Assembly: GCF_000518485.1 (NCBI RefSeq)
Contig: NZ_JADR01000002.1
Location: forward strand, 1-64,000
DNA from: Olleya marilimosa CAM030
GTDB taxonomy: Bacteria; Bacteroidota; Bacteroidia; Flavobacteriales; Flavobacteriaceae
DNA: 64,000 nucleotides
Direction: 5' to 3'
The notes under the pieces were generated by a model. It was not told where the DNA came from. It was given only the letters and a program-made list of their open reading frames with translations, and did not search any database. Position numbers and translations under genes: made by a program. Below, in pieces: positions 1 to 8,698 of the stretch; position 1 is the first letter of the stretch, and every line of letters begins with the position of its first letter.

Positions 1-18
1 TGTTGGTTTCTAGTTAGT

Positions 19-3000
19 TTATCTGTTTATATATACCCAAGAGGCTTTTGTTTTGTTTCCTTGATACTTCATTACATAGTAGTAAGTTCCAACTGGTAAC
101 TCGTCACCTGCGTTAGATTGACCTTCCCATTCGTCTACATAATTTGTTTTAGAGTAAACTAAAGTACCATTACGGTTGTATATCTCTAAACTTTGTACAT
201 CAAAACTACTTAAATCAAACTTGTCATTTAATCCTGGTGATACACCTGGAGAGATACCTTGTGGTATCGTACAGTTTTCTAACTCTACTACAGTAACAAA
301 CTCTGATTTAGAACATCCAGTCTCAGTGTATGTTACTTCAATTTCATACTCTCCTGCTGTTAAAACAGTGTTTAATGCTAATCCTGTTTGACCAACAATC
401 TCAACACCTTCATTATACCACTTGATGCTTACTTCACTAGCTGTGTAATTTTCTGCTTGAGCAGTAATAGTAATTGGTGATGTTGCGTTTGGACAAACCT
501 CATATGGCAGGTCTAAATTAAAGGTTGTTTCTGGTGTAGCATTAAATATAATATTAAAGTTTGTTACTTTATAACAATCTGCAGCTGCAGCATTTTCAAC
601 TCTAACAAATATAGTCTCTTCACTTCCTGTAATAGTATAAGCCGAAGGGTTAGCTATTGCATTTTCTCCATTAATGGCATCTGCTTCTAGGTTATGATAA
701 GTTACTACCACTCCTGTTTGAGCACCTAAAATAGTTGCTTCATTTTGAGTTAAATCAAAAACATCATTTCCTGCACCATCATCACACACTTCAATGTCCA
801 TTGGTTGCGTTGCTTCTGGAGCAGTACTTACCACTAAATTAAAGCTAGTATTAGTTGATGCACAACCAGAATCAGAGCCTACAGCATCTACATCTTCCAC
901 TCTTACGTAAATAGTTGTAGCGTCTGTTGCTGTATGAGGCGATGTTAATGCGCCAATTCCTGCTTGAGCGTTTGCTAAAGCTGAGTAATATGTTACTACA
1001 AAATCCGCTGGATTTTGAGTTCCTAAAATTGTTGCTGTTTGACTTTCTAAATCAAATACACCATTTCCTGAACCATCATCACAAACTTCTAAAGCTGGTG
1101 CTGGTGCAGCTGTAGCTGAATCGAAGAAATTAATATTAGCTATTAATGAAGACGTAAAATCATCACAAATACCACCACCAACGATACATTGGTATTGTCC
1201 TGAAACTGTAGCTTCAATAGTTGGAGAGTTTACTCCATCCTGATATATACCATTAACATACCAGTCATAACTATCAACAGCATAAGCTGTTTCTGCAGTT
1301 AATGTTACAGATGTAGCACCACATAAGTTTATGTCATCACTTGATCCTTCTGGAGCAGATAATCCTTGCTCTATTAAAATACCATCATAATCTAAAGCTA
1401 CTTCACATACAACATCACAATTTGTTCCGTCTAAAGGACCAGATTCTTGTGTAAACACATAAGTCCCTGATTGTTGAGAAAAGTTAGTTATTAAGATTAT
1501 ATAAATAGAGTTAGCAGGTACACCTGTTAATGTTATAGTTTCTGTTGCTGTTGCAGAAAAACTACAATCTGCAATAGTATCAGGTAACAAATCAAAACAT
1601 CCTGCCTCTTGACCAGGAAATGGTCCCCAAACTATAAAGTCAATATCTAATCCTGTTCCAGCATCATTAGTTTGTGCTAATTGGAACACATAATCTCCTG
1701 CGTCATCAAATTGAATAGTATTCCATTGTGGATCTGGTTGACTTCCTAAACAATCGTAATCGATATATGGAGGTGCCACTTGATCACCTACAATACTAGG
1801 ATAAAAAATTGTTGGATCCGCACATATTGGTAAAGCCTCAGTACAATACGTAGGTACACCTAAAGTTTGAATACATAAATCAAAGTTTATAGTCGTTGCT
1901 GTTGTACCAGCAGAGAATACTCTGATGTAATACACATTACCTACAGTTAAGGTTGGTGTTAAACTAGCATCATCAGTTGTACAATATAACTGCGTTAAAT
2001 CGTTACAGTCTGTACCTAGCTCATATAGTGCATGATCTACGTTAAATCCTCCTGTAACATTTAAAATCTGAATTATTTGTTGATCACCTAATGCAGTAAA
2101 TTGGTACCAAACATCATCATCTGCACTTGTAGTACAAGATCCTCCTGGTAAACCAGAGTCTGTTGCTTCTATTAAAGTACCAGAATTGACATCAATACAA
2201 GACTCACCATTATTAACTAAAGCTACTGTAGCGTTACATGGATTATCGTTTACTGGTGGACATGCTGCTAAAGATATAGCATTACTAGTAATAACACAGT
2301 TAGCATCACCTGTATTAGACACTGTAAATATAATATCTGTGTTAAAAGGATAAGGTCCAAACTGTTCTATTCCTGTTCCAAACACTGTTACTGGTGGATT
2401 ACCTTGATTGTCTTCAATAGATAAAGTTGTTGCATCACCTAAAGAGGTTATATCAACATCTACTAAAAACTGATCACCATTTGCACAATCATCTACCACA
2501 ACAAATGTTGCTGTTGGATTAACACAAGTTGCACAAGTTACTGTTAAATTAATTGAAGTATACGTTGAATTACTTTGACAACTACCACTTCCATCCGATT
2601 CTACAGCAAAAGAAATAGTATCTCCTGATGACTGAAAGGTTAAACCACCTATTTGACCAGCTACACCATAAGGTGATGCTGCGTTTAAATTAGTAACTCC
2701 GTCAGAATCTAACACAATTACTTCATCCCAATTATTTTCAACTTGACCTGCGTTAATTGTTAAATTAAGAGGTGTACCATCCGTAGATGTAAAAGTAAAC
2801 ACATTAGTATCATTATTACCATAACAATAATCTATTGTTTGTGGTCCATCCGTAGCACAATCTAAAGTAAAGTTAAATTGAAGTAGCGTTGAAAAAGTAA
2901 AAGGTCCAGCCCATGTACTATTTTCTGTTCCACAAACAGCTTGAACATATACTTCGTAAGCTGTTGCTGGATCTAATCCTGATACTGGTATAGTTGTAGC

Positions 3001-5436
3001 AGTTGTAGAAGTACCTGAAGTAGGAACTCCTGTTCCTGCTAATTGAACTACATAATTCCACTCTGCCTCTGCTCCATTTGGAGTCCATGAAATGTCAGCT
3101 GACGTTTCAGTAATAGCTGTTGCTGTTAAACCACTTGGTGCTATACAAAAATCTCCACAAGCCTCTACTCTAACTTGGTCGATAGCCATATCACTTTCCC
3201 AGGTATCTCCTGTTCCAACATAACTAATTTCTATATAAATAATTTGACCTAAATAAGCGTCTAAATTAACTCCTATTGGTACCCAAGCTTCATCTGCTGT
3301 TGATTGATAGTCTCCTATCCAAGTATACTCTGAAGTAAAAGGACCAGTTTGTGAGGTGCTAACACCTATATTTAAGGTTCCCATATTATCTCCAAATGCA
3401 TGCATCCAAAAGGATAATTCTGCACCATCTACTGCTGTAGATAAGTCTATAGCTGGAGTAATTGCTGAGGCTACGTTAGTTGTATTACCTGATCCTTCAT
3501 ATTCAAGGTGTGTTCCTGCGTTTCCGTCCCAAGTTATATTAGGACCTGTTCCTGTAGAGTTTGCATTTACGGTTGTAATATCCCAATCTCCATTGGTGTC
3601 TGTAAAAGCAGTCCCTGTCCATCCTGATGGCACATAATTAGTGTCATTACCAAAATCTTCTGTAAATATAAATGTAGATGTTCCACTTGCACATGTTACA
3701 CCAACTGGAGCAGGTGGAGGTGTATTTAAGGTTGTAAAGTTAACTGGACCAACCCAAACGCTGTAACCATCTGTACCACAATTTGATCTTACATAAACTT
3801 CGTAAGCAGTACTAGGTGTTAAGCCTGTTGCTGGATATGGAGCGTTTGAAGAAGTTACTACACCATCTGTTGTTGGTTCTCCAGTTCCTGCTGGTTGTAC
3901 CCAAATTTGCCATTCAGTTTCTGTTGCTCCAGCGTCCCATGTAATATCTGCTGTTGAGTCTCCAGTTGCAGTTGCTACTACAGCTAAAGGCTCTGGGCAA
4001 GAAGGTATGGCTCTTACTTGAAAATTATCAACAAAAACATCGTTATCGTTAGTGTCATCAACTGTACCCTCTGAAGCTCTAATACCAAACTGAGCTGTTG
4101 TTCCTGCATAAGCAGTTAAATCTTGTACTACATGTGTTCCTGTTGCAGGAATAACTGAAGTAGAATCAAACGTTTCTAATACAGTCCATGTTGTTCCGTT
4201 ATCTGTAGTAATTAATAATTCTACTGTGTCATCAGACCCTAAAGTTCCTGCAGTAGTAGTACTACCAAAAGTCATTACAGCAAAATCAAATTCTACTTGA
4301 AAAGGACCTCCTGTTAAATCAAAAAGTGGACTTAATAACCAATCGCTTTTTGCTGCTAACCATAAGTTAATTTTATAAGCTCCTGTAAATCCGTTGTTGA
4401 TATATCCATCATTAACCCAAGAAGAAGTACCTAAGTCTGTAGGACCTGTTGTTGCGTCTCCATTATCTGCAACATCCCAACAGTTAGCTGGAATAGTTGT
4501 AAAATCTTCTAAGTAGTCTGGAGTAAATACAGCACATGCTGTTGTAAAAGTTATTGGACCTGACCAAACACTTAAGTCTGTACCGCAATTTGCTCTAACA
4601 TAAACCTCATAGTCTGTTGCAGGAGCTAAAGTATTATCTGTATATAAAGTGTTATCTGTTGCTGGCGCACCTGATCCTGTTGGAGCTCCTGTTCCAGCTG
4701 GTTGAACAACTACTTCCCAAGCAGCTTCTGTTCCTCCTAATGTCCAAGATAAATCTACAGAAGTGGCTGTAATACCTGCTGCTGTTATAGCTGTAGGATT
4801 TGGACAGTTTGTATTAAAGACACTAACGTCATCAAAAGCAAAACCGTCATCCTGACCTGATCCATCAGAAGCAAAAGCAAATCTAAAGATTACATTTGTC
4901 TGACCAATTAATCCATCCAATGCATGATTAACATTAATCCATCCATTTGAACCTGAACCATTACGTCCAGTCCATCCAACTTGCTGACCTCCAGGACTAC
5001 CATTAATAGTACCATCATTGTACCAATTTGGATCACCTAAAGCGCCTACATTTTGCCAAGTCGCACCTCCATCTATTGAGCTTTGGAATACAGCACCATC
5101 CCAACTAAATTCAGCCTCGTACCATATATTAAATGATACTGTTGGTGCAGTTAAAGAAGACAAGTCAAACACTGGGCTTGTTACAAACGAATCATCATTA
5201 GCGTTGTAGTTGCCTGTTAAGTTAGTTACCCAGGAGTTAGCACCTGAAGCTGCACTATTTATTACTACTGCAGCTGGAAGACCAAGTGCCCAAGTACCAT
5301 TATTGGTATTATCGGCTACCCAACCACCATCACCTGCTTCAAAATCTTCTGAATAAGGGTAAGTTGTAATTTGTGAATTAGCTTGCCATCCTATAAATAA
5401 TAGTAGCAAAGCTAAAATGAACGTAGTTTTTTTCAT
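19..5436 (-). CDS. Giant secreted multidomain adhesin, T9SS type B sorted
   Basis: An 1805-residue secreted protein, probably displayed on the cell surface for adhesion or polymer binding; substrate unknown. A signal peptide is visible (residues 1-21, ending NSQ). About residues 22-208, 305-478 and 585-765 look like MAM/choice-of-anchor J type beta-sandwich modules with the EDF or LEDF opening. Each is followed by a fibronectin type III domain (about 212-300, 482-570, 768-855) sharing a QxAGTGxPT motif. A CUB-like module follows, then Ig-like modules and two repeats beginning EVCDDG (about 1500-1690). The last 80 residues, starting at ISPG and containing LEIYNRNG and LPVGTYYYV, are the gliding-motility/CHU_C type B sorting domain used by the type IX secretion system. 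The gene stands alone. Confident on class, not on ligand. Confidence 0.9.
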   Translation of the reverse strand: MKKTTFILALLLLFIGWQANSQITTYPYSEDFEAGDGGWVADNTNNGTWALGLPAAVVINSAASGANSWVTNLTGNYNANDDSFVTSPVFDLSSLTAPTVSFNIWYEAEFSWDGAVFQSSIDGGATWQNVGALGDPNWYNDGTINGSPGGQQVGWTGRNGSGSNGWINVNHALDGLIGQTNVIFRFAFASDGSGQDDGFAFDDVSVFNTNCPNPTAITAAGITATSVDLSWTLGGTEAAWEVVVQPAGTGAPTGSGAPATDNTLYTDNTLAPATDYEVYVRANCGTDLSVWSGPITFTTACAVFTPDYLEDFTTIPANCWDVADNGDATTGPTDLGTSSWVNDGYINNGFTGAYKINLWLAAKSDWLLSPLFDLTGGPFQVEFDFAVMTFGSTTTAGTLGSDDTVELLITTDNGTTWTVLETFDSTSVIPATGTHVVQDLTAYAGTTAQFGIRASEGTVDDTNDNDVFVDNFQVRAIPSCPEPLAVVATATGDSTADITWDAGATETEWQIWVQPAGTGEPTTDGVVTSSNAPYPATGLTPSTAYEVYVRSNCGTDGYSVWVGPVNFTTLNTPPPAPVGVTCASGTSTFIFTEDFGNDTNYVPSGWTGTAFTDTNGDWDITTVNANSTGTGPNITWDGNAGTHLEYEGSGNTTNVASAITPAIDLSTAVDGAELSFWMHAFGDNMGTLNIGVSTSQTGPFTSEYTWIGDYQSTADEAWVPIGVNLDAYLGQIIYIEISYVGTGDTWESDMAIDQVRVEACGDFCIAPSGLTATAITETSADISWTPNGAEAEWNYVVQLAGTGVPTSGTSTTATTIPVSGLDPATAYEVYVQAVCGTENSTWAGPFTFSTLLQFNFTLDCATDGPQTIDYCYGNNDTNVFTFTSTDGTPLNLTINAGQVENNWDEVIVLDSDGVTNLNAASPYGVAGQIGGLTFQSSGDTISFAVESDGSGSCQSNSTYTSINLTVTCATCVNPTATFVVVDDCANGDQFLVDVDITSLGDATTLSIEDNQGNPPVTVFGTGIEQFGPYPFNTDIIFTVSNTGDANCVITSNAISLAACPPVNDNPCNATVALVNNGESCIDVNSGTLIEATDSGLPGGSCTTSADDDVWYQFTALGDQQIIQILNVTGGFNVDHALYELGTDCNDLTQLYCTTDDASLTPTLTVGNVYYIRVFSAGTTATTINFDLCIQTLGVPTYCTEALPICADPTIFYPSIVGDQVAPPYIDYDCLGSQPDPQWNTIQFDDAGDYVFQLAQTNDAGTGLDIDFIVWGPFPGQEAGCFDLLPDTIADCSFSATATETITLTGVPANSIYIILITNFSQQSGTYVFTQESGPLDGTNCDVVCEVALDYDGILIEQGLSAPEGSSDDINLCGATSVTLTAETAYAVDSYDWYVNGIYQDGVNSPTIEATVSGQYQCIVGGGICDDFTSSLIANINFFDSATAAPAPALEVCDDGSGNGVFDLESQTATILGTQNPADFVVTYYSALANAQAGIGALTSPHTATDATTIYVRVEDVDAVGSDSGCASTNTSFNLVVSTAPEATQPMDIEVCDDGAGNDVFDLTQNEATILGAQTGVVVTYHNLEADAINGENAIANPSAYTITGSEETIFVRVENAAAADCYKVTNFNIIFNATPETTFNLDLPYEVCPNATSPITITAQAENYTASEVSIKWYNEGVEIVGQTGLALNTVLTAGEYEIEVTYTETGCSKSEFVTVVELENCTIPQGISPGVSPGLNDKFDLSSFDVQSLEIYNRNGTLVYSKTNYVDEWEGQSNAGDELPVGTYYYVMKYQGNKTKASWVYINR

Positions 5437-5577
5437 TAGTTTGAGAAATCGTTAGTTAATTTAATCACCTAAACTAAAAAAAAATCACCTTGAAAAACTG
5501 TTAAAAATACTATTATAGACCAACTACATTTATTACCGATAAAATGTGTTAAAATACACAGTAAATGCCTACAACAA

Positions 5578-6612
5578 CTAAGGTGCAGGGTTTGGAATTA
5601 TGGCATGAATATTTTCTATCTGTTCCATTAATTCTTCATTTAATGTTAAATTTATAGAATTAATATTTTCTTTTAACTGAATTAAACTTGAAGCACCAAT
5701 AATATTACTAGTCACAAATGGTTGACGATTTACAAATGCTAACGACATTTGAGCTAATGACAGATGGTTTTGCTCTGCTAATTCTAAATATTTTTTTGTT
5801 GCTAGTGTAGATTGATCACTACTATATCTTGCAAATCTTGGAAACAATTTTAGTCTTGAATTATCTCCAGCAATCCCTTTTACATATTTTCCTGACAACA
5901 CTCCAAAAGCCATAGGAGAATACACTAATAAACCTATATTTTCTCTTAATGACACTTCTGCCATATCACCTTCGAAAACACGGTTTAAAAGCGAGTAAGC
6001 GTTTTGGATGGTTACTGGTCTTGGTAAGTTATTAGTTTTAGCTTCTTCTAGATAACGCATGGTTCCCCAAGCTTTCTCGTTAGACAAGCCAATCTCTCTA
6101 ATTTTAGCTTCTTTTTTTACTTGGTTTAAAGCTTCAAGAACTTCTTTAAAATTATCTGTCCAAGGATCGTTTGGATTATGCTTGTAGTCTCTTACTCCAA
6201 AGGTATTGGTTTGGCGTTCTGGCCAATGCAATTGATACAGATCTATATAGTCTGTTTGTAATCTTTTTAACTCTAAATCTACAGCCTCTTTAATTGAATC
6301 TGCTGTAAAGCCTGTTGTACGTATATGTGCTGTATAATCTCCTGTTCCTGCTATTTTTGAGGCTATAACTACATCTTCCCTTTTTTTGTTTTTTAACCAT
6401 GTCCCAATAATCTTGCTTGTTCTTCCTGAGGTTTCGGCTGTTGCTGGAACAGGATACAACTCTGCTGTGTCAATAAAATTTACACCTTGATCGACTGCAT
6501 AATCTAATTGTGCATGACCTTCAGCTTCGGTATTTTGATTCCCAAATGTCATGGTCCCTAAACATATTTTACTAACTTTTATATCTGTATTTGGTAGTGT
6601 TGTGTATTTCAT
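5578..6612 (-). CDS. Aldo/keto reductase, Tas-like
   Basis: NADP(H)-dependent oxidoreductase with a TIM-barrel fold, 344 residues, the usual length for the Tas/Kv-beta-like branch. The catalytic tetrad is visible as D48, Y53, K86 and H129 in the contexts FIDTAELYP, IASKIAG and YQLHWPE. Substrate is unknown; the family reduces aldehydes and ketones in the cytoplasm. An in-frame ATG lies 27 bases further upstream, but a TAnnTTTG promoter box (6637-6644) overlaps it, so the start at MKYTTLPN is preferred. It follows the OmpA gene on the same strand, but a hairpin terminator separates them and the gene has its own promoter. Confidence 0.92.
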   Translation of the reverse strand: MKYTTLPNTDIKVSKICLGTMTFGNQNTEAEGHAQLDYAVDQGVNFIDTAELYPVPATAETSGRTSKIIGTWLKNKKREDVVIASKIAGTGDYTAHIRTTGFTADSIKEAVDLELKRLQTDYIDLYQLHWPERQTNTFGVRDYKHNPNDPWTDNFKEVLEALNQVKKEAKIREIGLSNEKAWGTMRYLEEAKTNNLPRPVTIQNAYSLLNRVFEGDMAEVSLRENIGLLVYSPMAFGVLSGKYVKGIAGDNSRLKLFPRFARYSSDQSTLATKKYLELAEQNHLSLAQMSLAFVNRQPFVTSNIIGASSLIQLKENINSINLTLNEELMEQIENIHAIIPNPAP

Positions 6613-6636
6613 AGGTTTATTGGTTAACGTTTTAAA

Positions 6637-6644
6637 CAAATATA
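6637..6644 (-). promoter_or_regulatory. -7 box for the aldo/keto reductase gene
   Basis: On the minus strand the bases read TATATTTG, an exact match to the Bacteroidota -7 consensus TAnnTTTG, 24 bases before the chosen ATG at 6612. No clear -33 TTG is present, so the call rests on the -7 box alone. Confidence 0.5.
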
Positions 6645-6648
6645 AAAA

Positions 6649-6679
6649 GACCTTTAATTATTGTTAGTAATTAAAGGTC
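6649..6679 (-). terminator. Hairpin terminator downstream of the OmpA gene
   Basis: A perfect 12-base inverted repeat (GACCTTTAATTA and its complement) around a 7-base loop. On the minus strand it is followed by a T-rich run. It lies about 110 bases past the ompA-like stop and just upstream of the aldo/keto reductase promoter, so it probably ends the xth-ompA transcript. Confidence 0.6.
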
Positions 6680-6697
6680 AAATGTTTGTTAAGGTTT

Positions 6698-6784
6698 GCG
6701 TTAAGGATAGAAGTGGCATCCTTTTTTTGCTGCCATATATGGCAAAAAAAGATATAACGGATAGCCTGACCCTTGTGGTAACGC
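6698..6784. repeat. Structured 87-base intergenic element (REP-like)
   Basis: The element is closed by inverted ends GCGTTA (6698-6703) and TAACGC (6779-6784). It carries a perfect 10-base-pair inner stem (6721-6730 with 6742-6751) around a loop containing TGCCATATATG. It begins 7 bases past the OmpA stop and would be transcribed as its 3' untranslated region. From memory, similar intergenic elements with a variable central hairpin are scattered through Flavobacteriaceae genomes; only one copy was noticed here. Function unknown. Confidence 0.5.
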
Positions 6785-6791
6785 GCTTAAA

Positions 6792-7745
6792 TTAATTATT
6801 TAACAAGTTGGTAATCTTGTCTAATTTTGGTGTCAAGATAACCTCTATACGACGGTTTTTTGCTTTACCTTCTGCTGTTGTATTTGGTGCAATTGGAGCA
6901 AACTCGCCACGACCTGCAGCTGTTAAGTTATTAGCTTTAATATTTGTGTTTTCTTGTAATATATTTACTATAGCTGTAGCACGTTTTGTTGACAAGTCCC
7001 AGTTGTTACTTATGTTTCCTTTTGGTGGATATGGTGCATTATCTGTATGTCCTTCTATAAGTACTGAGATTTCTGGGTTATCACCTAATACGGTTCCTAA
7101 TTGCTGTACCGCTTTACGTCCTTGTGTACCAACTGCCCAACTACCTGACTCAAATAGCAATTTATTTTCCATAGATACGTAGACTTTACCGTTACGTTGC
7201 TCTACAGTTAGTCCTTTACCTTCAAAATCTGTTAAGGCACTTGATATTGCATTTTTAAGTGCTGTCATTTCTGCTTCTTTGGATGCTATAATGCTTTCCA
7301 GATCTGCTACACGTTGTGAGCGTGCTTCTAACTCTTTTTTAAGTTGTGCTAGTCTAGCATTTTCTGCAGCTAATGCTTGCTCTTTAGTCTCTAGTTGCGC
7401 TAACAGCTCTCTGTTTTTTTGTGTATTTGCTGCAATTGCAGAACTACTATTAGCATCTAACGCGTCGTATGAGGCTTTTAAGGCATCATATTTATTTTGC
7501 GCTACTGCATAATCTGTTTCTAATTGGTCACGACGTTTAACTGCATCGTCATATTTTGCTTGTAGTTGTGCTAAATCATTACTGGCTTTATTTTTAGCTT
7601 TTAACAAGTCATTGTTTTCATCTTTTAGGTTTCTGTTTTCTTTTTTTAAGGTTGCATATTTACCTTCTAACTCCTTATACACTTTTGGAGAGACACAACT
7701 GGTTGCTATAAGCACTAATAGGATTACTGAAATTCTGCTTTTCAT
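6792..7745 (-). CDS. OmpA-family peptidoglycan-associated lipoprotein with coiled coil
   Basis: A 317-residue envelope protein. The N-terminal signal ends in a lipobox (ATSC, lipidated C17). Residues about 25-175 form a long heptad-rich coiled coil (KKENRNLKDEN, ETDYAVAQNKYDAL). Residues about 185-305 are an OmpA C-terminal peptidoglycan-binding domain, with IEGHTDN and the closing NRRIEVIL typical of diaminopimelate-binding OmpA domains. There is no beta-barrel, so it likely tethers the outer membrane to the cell wall through its lipid anchor. It lies 15 bases downstream of xth and is probably co-transcribed with it. Confidence 0.9.
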   Translation of the reverse strand: MKSRISVILLVLIATSCVSPKVYKELEGKYATLKKENRNLKDENNDLLKAKNKASNDLAQLQAKYDDAVKRRDQLETDYAVAQNKYDALKASYDALDANSSSAIAANTQKNRELLAQLETKEQALAAENARLAQLKKELEARSQRVADLESIIASKEAEMTALKNAISSALTDFEGKGLTVEQRNGKVYVSMENKLLFESGSWAVGTQGRKAVQQLGTVLGDNPEISVLIEGHTDNAPYPPKGNISNNWDLSTKRATAIVNILQENTNIKANNLTAAGRGEFAPIAPNTTAEGKAKNRRIEVILTPKLDKITNLLNN

Positions 7746-7760
7746 TGTTATTATTTGGGA

Positions 7761-8522
7761 TTATGATTCAATTTCGACTAAAATAGGACAATGGTCACTA
7801 TGTTTAGCTTCTGGTAATATAACTGCTCTTTTTATTTTTTGTTGTAATGGTTGGCTAACCATTGCATAATCTAAACGCCAACCTTTATTATTTGCTCTTG
7901 CATTTGCACGATAGCTCCACCAAGAATACTCTTGACGCTCAGGGTTTAAATACCTAAACGAATCTATAAAACCTGAGTCTATAAAATCGCCTAACCACTC
8001 ACGCTCTTCTGGTAAAAACCCAGAAACACCTTTCATTTTAGGGTTATGGATATCAATTTCTTCATGACATATATTGTAGTCTCCGCAAACGACTAAATTG
8101 GGTAACGTCTCTGTTAATTTATTTAGATACTTTTGGATTAAATCCATGTAGTCAAACTTATGCTCTAATCTTGCATCATTAGTACCAGAAGGTAAATACA
8201 TGCTCATAATTGATAGGTTATCATAATCCACACGAAGGTTACGTCCTTCAAAATCCATAGACTCTATTCCTGTACCATACTCGACATGATTAGGTTTTGT
8301 TTTACACAACACAGCAACACCACTATAGCCTTTTTTTTGAGCGCTAAACCAGTAGTTATAATGGTAACCAGCGTTTTTAAACAAATCTAAATCCAACTGT
8401 TCTTCCATTGCTTTTATCTCTTGCAAACAAATCACATCAGGACTGGCGCTTTGTAACCAATCTATAAATCCTTTGTTAATTGCTGCCCTAATTCCGTTAA
8501 CGTTATATGAGATAATTTTCAT
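7761..8522 (-). CDS. xth: Exodeoxyribonuclease III
   Basis: AP endonuclease and 3'-5' exonuclease of base excision repair, in the EEP (exonuclease/endonuclease/phosphatase) fold; cytoplasmic. At 253 residues it has the usual length. The metal and catalytic motifs are readable: SYNVNGIR at the N terminus, LQEIKA with E35, GDYNICHEE in the middle and SDHCPILVE at the C terminus. It is first in a minus-strand pair with the OmpA-type lipoprotein; no functional link between them is evident. It is divergent from the large outer-membrane protein gene at 8699. Confidence 0.95.
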   Translation of the reverse strand: MKIISYNVNGIRAAINKGFIDWLQSASPDVICLQEIKAMEEQLDLDLFKNAGYHYNYWFSAQKKGYSGVAVLCKTKPNHVEYGTGIESMDFEGRNLRVDYDNLSIMSMYLPSGTNDARLEHKFDYMDLIQKYLNKLTETLPNLVVCGDYNICHEEIDIHNPKMKGVSGFLPEEREWLGDFIDSGFIDSFRYLNPERQEYSWWSYRANARANNKGWRLDYAMVSQPLQQKIKRAVILPEAKHSDHCPILVEIES

Positions 8523-8698
8523 GTGTATTAGTTTGATGTTTCTGTTTATTTACAAGCTTTTTATTAAGCTAGTATAGTACTAAAAATTTTTGTTTCTGCT
8601 AAATTAAATAATGCTTTACTTTTACAAGATGAATTACGCCATTTTTACTGAAAAAATATTAACAAAATAATCTAGTTATATTGGTGTTATAGATATAG

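Noticed and set aside
5545-5560. TGTGT/ACACA hairpin as terminator of the aldo/keto reductase gene
   Set aside because: Only five AT-rich base pairs and a poor T tail; too weak to report.
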